Shown: in pieces, positions 59,883-64,000 of the stretch
Numbering within the stretch: position 1 is the first letter of the stretch
How the letters are laid out: the number at the start of each line of letters is the position of its first letter
Origin: Dillenia suffruticosa
Taxonomy: Eukaryota > Streptophyta > Magnoliopsida > Dilleniales > Dilleniaceae
Reading direction: 5' to 3'
Assembly: GCA_033439265.1 (NCBI GenBank)
Contig: JAVTVX010000009.1
Span: 10,381,109-10,445,108, forward strand
DNA length: 64,000 nucleotides
The notes under the pieces: model-generated
Databases searched by the model: none
Told to the model about the DNA's origin: nothing
What the model saw: only the letters and a program-made list of their open reading frames with translations
Translations under genes and position numbers: made by a program

Positions 59883-62800
59883 TTAACTTTTCCTCTTCCG
59901 CGGCCATTCATCTTCCTCTGCCGTTGTCGATCGCCTTCTTCCGCCATCGCCATCGCCCTCCCCGCCACCCTCTCCCTCTCTGTCTTCTCTCTCTACCCCG
60001 CTCACTGTCTCTCTCTACTTGTTCTCTCTCCCTTCGGCTTAGCCCAAATCCGCAGCCTCGCATTCCTCCGCTGCGAGCCACTATCGATTGCACCCTTCCG
60101 CCATCGCCGCCGCTCGCCACAGCTGTTCATCCTCCCGCGAGCGCAACCTAGCGCCTTTGCACGCGAGCGAGCCTTAGCACGTCCTCCTGCCTGCACGCTA
60201 CAGCGCAAGCGCAAGCGCGAGCGTGCGATCGAGGAAGCTGCCATAGCTCGAGCTCGCCACAACGCGCCTGCGAACGAGCGCGCCTCAGCACGAGCATGCC
60301 TCAGTGCACGAGTGCGAGCCAGCGCACGTGCACCAGCCCGCAAGCCACTGCGGCCAGCGAGCCACTACCGGCCCGCAGGCCCATCAGCCGCAGGCCTGCC
60401 AGCTCGTAGGCCCGCCAGCCCGCAGGCCCGCCAGCCCGCAGGCCCGCCTGCCCGCAGGCCCATCAGCCTGCAGGCTTGCCGGCCCGCTAGCCCACTGGCC
60501 CGCAGACCCGCGAGCTAGCTAACTGAAGCCCACTGGCCCACTGACCCGGGAACCTACGAGCCCGCGACGGCCCGCGACCGCCGTGAGCCCGTGACAGCCC
60601 ACAAACCTCCACGCAGGTAACTGACTTAGGGTTTTGCTTCCGATCTAAGTATTTGAACCTAACTAATAAACCCTGTCTTGATAGGTAACATTTCAGATCT
60701 TGGAGTGATTGAGAAGACATTCGAACAAAGGTCTGCAATCCGAGAAAACCCTAGGTGAGTGATTTCAGACCCATTCGATTTGGTTATCGAATTTAAGGTA
60801 AATTTAAGATAATAAATCTTGTATATACTAGAATGTAAAATAGATTCGCAATGAATGTATTTTCGGATATTATATACGGTTCATTAGGTTAAGTGTAGGA
60901 ATTTATATGAAATGAGACTGTTTACGATGATAGAATCAAATTAAGATGATTTGAATAGTTTCCCTTGGAATCTAAATTGACCTATGCATGAAAATAGTCA
61001 GAAATTGAGATTTGAGTGCAAAGGTTGATGCAGCCTTTCTCATTATAAATTGTTCTGCTTATAGGCAAATTAAATACTATCTCCGTATTATGAAAATAGA
61101 CTCGTATATCTTGAAAATGACATATGGCTTGAAACATTTGGATGGGAATCCAAAAGTGTATGATTTTTTCAAAGATTTTCCATCTTATAGAAAAATTCTT
61201 TATTTTCAGGCTTATTTCCGACCTTGAGTGGTTTTAGGGTTGAATTTGACTTGGTTTAAAAAGTACGTTAATTGTTTCTAACTAAAATGCAACTGAGGAC
61301 ATTAGAGTATATTCATAAATTGAAGAATTAAGGTATGTACAAACTTAGGAAAAATGGATAAACCCTATAATACTTGAAAATTTGATGTTAACTTGAGATG
61401 ATCTGATTAGGTTGATCTTTTGGGGACTCGAGGAGTCAGATTAGATTTGTTTTGAAAATAGGGAGTGACTACTCTCTCTAGAACTGTGAGTGGAATTTTG
61501 ACATCTCTTATTGATTAACAAATCATATTTTATTGATTTTCAAACGACATGATTTTTATACGTGTGAAAACTGAACTTTTGGATTTTGATGAGTATATAT
61601 ACATATTTTGTGACCATTGGAGTGTTCCAACTGCTGATTTTATAGATTATGCATCCATGAATTTGATAACTGATATTGTGCCACCTTGTTAATATATTGA
61701 CATATTTTAATGCTTCCACTGTATTGGCACGTGATTTTGAATGGATTTATATAAAATCTTTGGGCTGTACGCCCGGTCGACAATATGATACAATGCATGG
61801 GGCTGTATGCCCAGCCGATGTAATGATGTGATGCATGGAGCTACGTGCCCGACCGACTTAGTGATATGGTGATATATTTCGTATAGCATTCCGTAGTTAC
61901 GAAGGACATTTAGTAGAGGCACCCCTTGTGCCCGGATATGTTTCGGCCGGAGGTATCCGCCAGATTGTCATGTGTATGGGTGTCCCAGGTTGACCCTCAT
62001 CGGAGAGGATGTGAGTTTATCTCTATCTAGCATCAGGTGGGATACCATACATGGCCGACTATATATATGTATCATTATTATTATTTACAGGCTAGTTGGA
62101 GTAGTCTGTGGCCAATATTGGAGTAGAGAGCCATTATTTGATATTTGCATAGTGAAAACCCCCAATGCGCCCGTTCTTGGTCTAGGTAGACCATTGCCTA
62201 GATTGTTTGTTTAGCCGGTTCTACGTATGTGACTTGATACATGCATGGATGCATATGTTATTGTTTGATGTGTGCCTTGAGATATATTTTATTCTGAAAC
62301 AGTATCTTATTTTCGCACACTCGATATTTTGTTATATGCTTTGACACTCCAAGTTTACCCTTAATATTGATAGTATGATATCAATCTGCTCACTTGCTGA
62401 GTATTTTCCCATAGATACTCACCCCTCACTTTCTCTCCACAGGATTAGTCTTGGACTGAAGAAGAATTATTGTGTCGCGACGTGAACTTGATAGTACCGG
62501 GCTTGGGTATGGATGTTACCATATCTTCCGCTACGATTATTGAAAATTTTAGTTTGATAAATATACTCATTTATTTATTTTTGAAATGACTGTATAATTT
62601 ATGTATATTTATTTGTGAAACTCTCATAGTTTATTTGCATTGAGACGATTGTATGTATTTAAATGTCACTTGGGAAAATTATTATATATTATGCAAAATT
62701 TTAGATCCACTCGGTATGGCGGTTGCTCATACTCTAGTTGGGCATGACAGTAGAGGTCGGTGGTTAGGTCTGCTGGAAAATTTTTATAATCTTGTATTGT

Positions 62801-64000
62801 TCTGGATGTTGGCTGTGGCATTGGTTAATTTTGGAGAAGCCAGAATGGCTATTTATTTATTTTATAGGATGAATGTTGATATACAGGTCAAATTATACTT
62901 GGGAGACCTTCGAAATATGGGGAGATTCTGTCCGATTTTCTGTAAAAATGTAGCCGGCATCCAGGGCGACGGGCAGCTGTTCATGACCCCGGTTTGGGGC
63001 ATGACAGAATCTATCAAGAAGGGGCTTAAAAACTTAGGTTAATGTTGCTACCAAAATCAGGGCAAAAATACAGGACTAAACAGGGAATTAGTGCAAAGCC
63101 CTTAACTTTGAAAAATCATATAAAATCCATCTCTACTCAGAATGCAACAATTCTTATATCATTTTAAAGCTCTGAATGTCTAGTGTCATGTGTAAAAATT
63201 GCACTCAACTTGCCTATACACAGAAAATGTTATAGTCTAAATATTACAATCTGTTCAGACTTCCGAAAACCCAGAAATTCTGTCATGATTTCAAATTTGT
63301 CTACCCTAGTTTTCTGAGCAAACTTTCTCCTTTTTACCTAATTTTGGATATGTTATACTAGAGGGTAGTGAGTGCTTACCTTATGATGTGCAGGTTGTTT
63401 TGAGCCTTAGAAGTGCAAATCCCCTTCTCCCTTGAAGCTCTCGGCCCCTTCAAACTTCACCAAGTAATCCTTCTCCGTTTGATCTAATTTTTGGATATGT
63501 TATACCTTGGCATGAGAGATGATGATCCATGAAAAAAAATTTGGGTGTTGTTTGGAAAAAATCACTTACCTCTTGCCTAGAAGCTCACGGTATTTTTGGG
63601 GAGGAAGAAGAGAAGAAGTTTTATTTGCCTCCTTGTTGTCTCTCACGTTTTTTGGCAAGAATGAGAAGGGAATAAAAGGTTTGTGTTAATTATTCAATCA
63701 AGGTTTAGTTATGTTCTAACCCTAGTTAGGTTTAATTAACCCCACCCTAATTAAATTTAACCATAGTAAATCAACTAAGGTTGTTCCTTCCAATATTGTG
63801 ATGCCACTTGTCAAAACCATACAAAGTCTAATAAAGTGGATTCACACATTCCAATAAAGTGAGTGCACACACTTCAAGTGCATTAAATGCTTGTCCTTTG
63901 TGTTTATCCACTCGTTGACTCGTAATCCAAGGCCGATCAAAGTTACTATTCATCTTGAAAATTTTTAAAATCACACATGGGACCGAGGTTTTTGGACTTA

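Larger units (their letters stand above)
59491..63006 (+). mobile_element. Solo gypsy-type LTR (copy D), 3,516 bp
   Basis: Perfect target duplication GAATC (59,486-59,490 and 63,007-63,011). It starts TATAACACCGACACTACGG (TG changed to TA) and ends GGGGCATGACA. Order: AT-rich start, palindrome CGTTTTGGGGCAAAACG, hairpin (59,812-59,846), CT microsatellite, GC-rich repeat with CCCGCAGGCCCGCCAGC (60,300-60,600), then GGGAGTGAC, GGCCGGAGGTATC and ATACTCACCCCTC landmarks. There is no internal retroviral-like domain, so it is a recombination remnant. The open frames at 59,760-60,738 and 62,653-63,042 are LTR sequence. Confidence 0.9.
57021..64000 (-). mobile_element. Gypsy-type (Tekay-like) LTR, copy C, interrupted and running off the window
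   Basis: The low end starts TGTCACGGCCCGATCC, the reverse of the GTGACA-type LTR end. The interior shares landmarks with copies A, B and D on the minus strand: TGAGCAGCCGCCATG, CGGACAGAATCTCCCCATA, GTGAGGGGTGAGTATTATGG, GGGGATACCTCCTGCAGAAG and ATCTCACTCACCGTATG. The unit continues to 59,490 and again from 63,012 after the inserted solo LTR. From about 58,600 it is non-coding and does not match the other copies, as for a related but distinct family. The upstream end is not in the window. Confidence 0.7.

Noticed and set aside
59760-60518. 252-codon plus-strand frame and its overlapping frames
   Set aside because: It spans the CT microsatellite and GC-rich repeat of a solo LTR; low-complexity and frame-independent.
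62653-63042. 129-codon plus-strand frame at the end of solo LTR D
   Set aside because: It runs across the LTR end and target duplication and is only LTR sequence.

Overview
The window is plant nuclear DNA, most likely from a TE-rich eudicot. The evidence is AT-rich intergenic sequence, GT-AG introns, Ty1/copia and Ty3/gypsy retroelements with plant-type primer sites, CACTA DNA transposons, and a receptor-kinase family confined to plants (LRK10L: GUB_WAK_bind plus WAK_assoc ectodomain and a kinase). There are no bacterial features, rRNA genes, intact canonical tRNA genes or CRISPR arrays. Nearly all sequence outside one gene is nested transposable elements and their debris.

Layout. 1-0.35 kb: tail of an LRK10L ectodomain exon (minus strand, frameshifted). 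2.4-5.3 kb: decayed copia element. 6.8-10.5 kb: copia-type LTR debris with a long array of GTCGAC motifs and a 358-bp tandem duplication. 11.9-12.2 kb: an orphan copy of LRK10L upstream sequence. 13.3-18.1 kb: an LRK10L ectodomain exon cut by a 4.05-kb LTR element with a 5-bp target duplication, which itself carries a 292-bp CACTA miniature element. 18.6-19.2 kb: a tandem duplication. 19.2-21.3 kb: a second GTCGAC-array LTR in the opposite orientation. 21.4-28.1 kb: a copia element broken up by gypsy (Tekay-like) LTR material.

29,049-50,917 reads as one very large CACTA element (CACTA termini, GAA target duplication, related subterminal repeats at both ends). It is filled with younger insertions: a truncated gypsy LTR, a complete 2.85-kb CACTA element, an AT-rich tandem array, a second CACTA element that carries a solo gypsy LTR, and, inside that LTR, a 5.6-kb internally deleted Athila/Tat-type gypsy element.

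51,007-55,077 (minus strand) is the only gene that looks intact: a four-exon LRK10L-type non-RD receptor kinase of about 655 residues. Its large first intron holds exon-like debris from a paralogue and two SINE-like insertions. The giant CACTA element ends 89 bp past its stop codon. A further LRK10L amino-terminal fragment lies just upstream (55.8-56.0 kb). 57.0-64.0 kb is a gypsy-type LTR region interrupted by a perfect solo LTR with GAATC target duplications.

Together this is a degraded tandem cluster of LRK10L receptor kinases on the minus strand (one likely functional, four or more fragments), expanded by unequal exchange and then invaded by several nested generations of transposons. I found no convincing new molecular system. 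The most unusual items are the giant nested CACTA element, a tRNA-like module repeated in three GC-rich repeat cores, and the apparently chimeric build of the surviving kinase gene. All alignments were made by eye.
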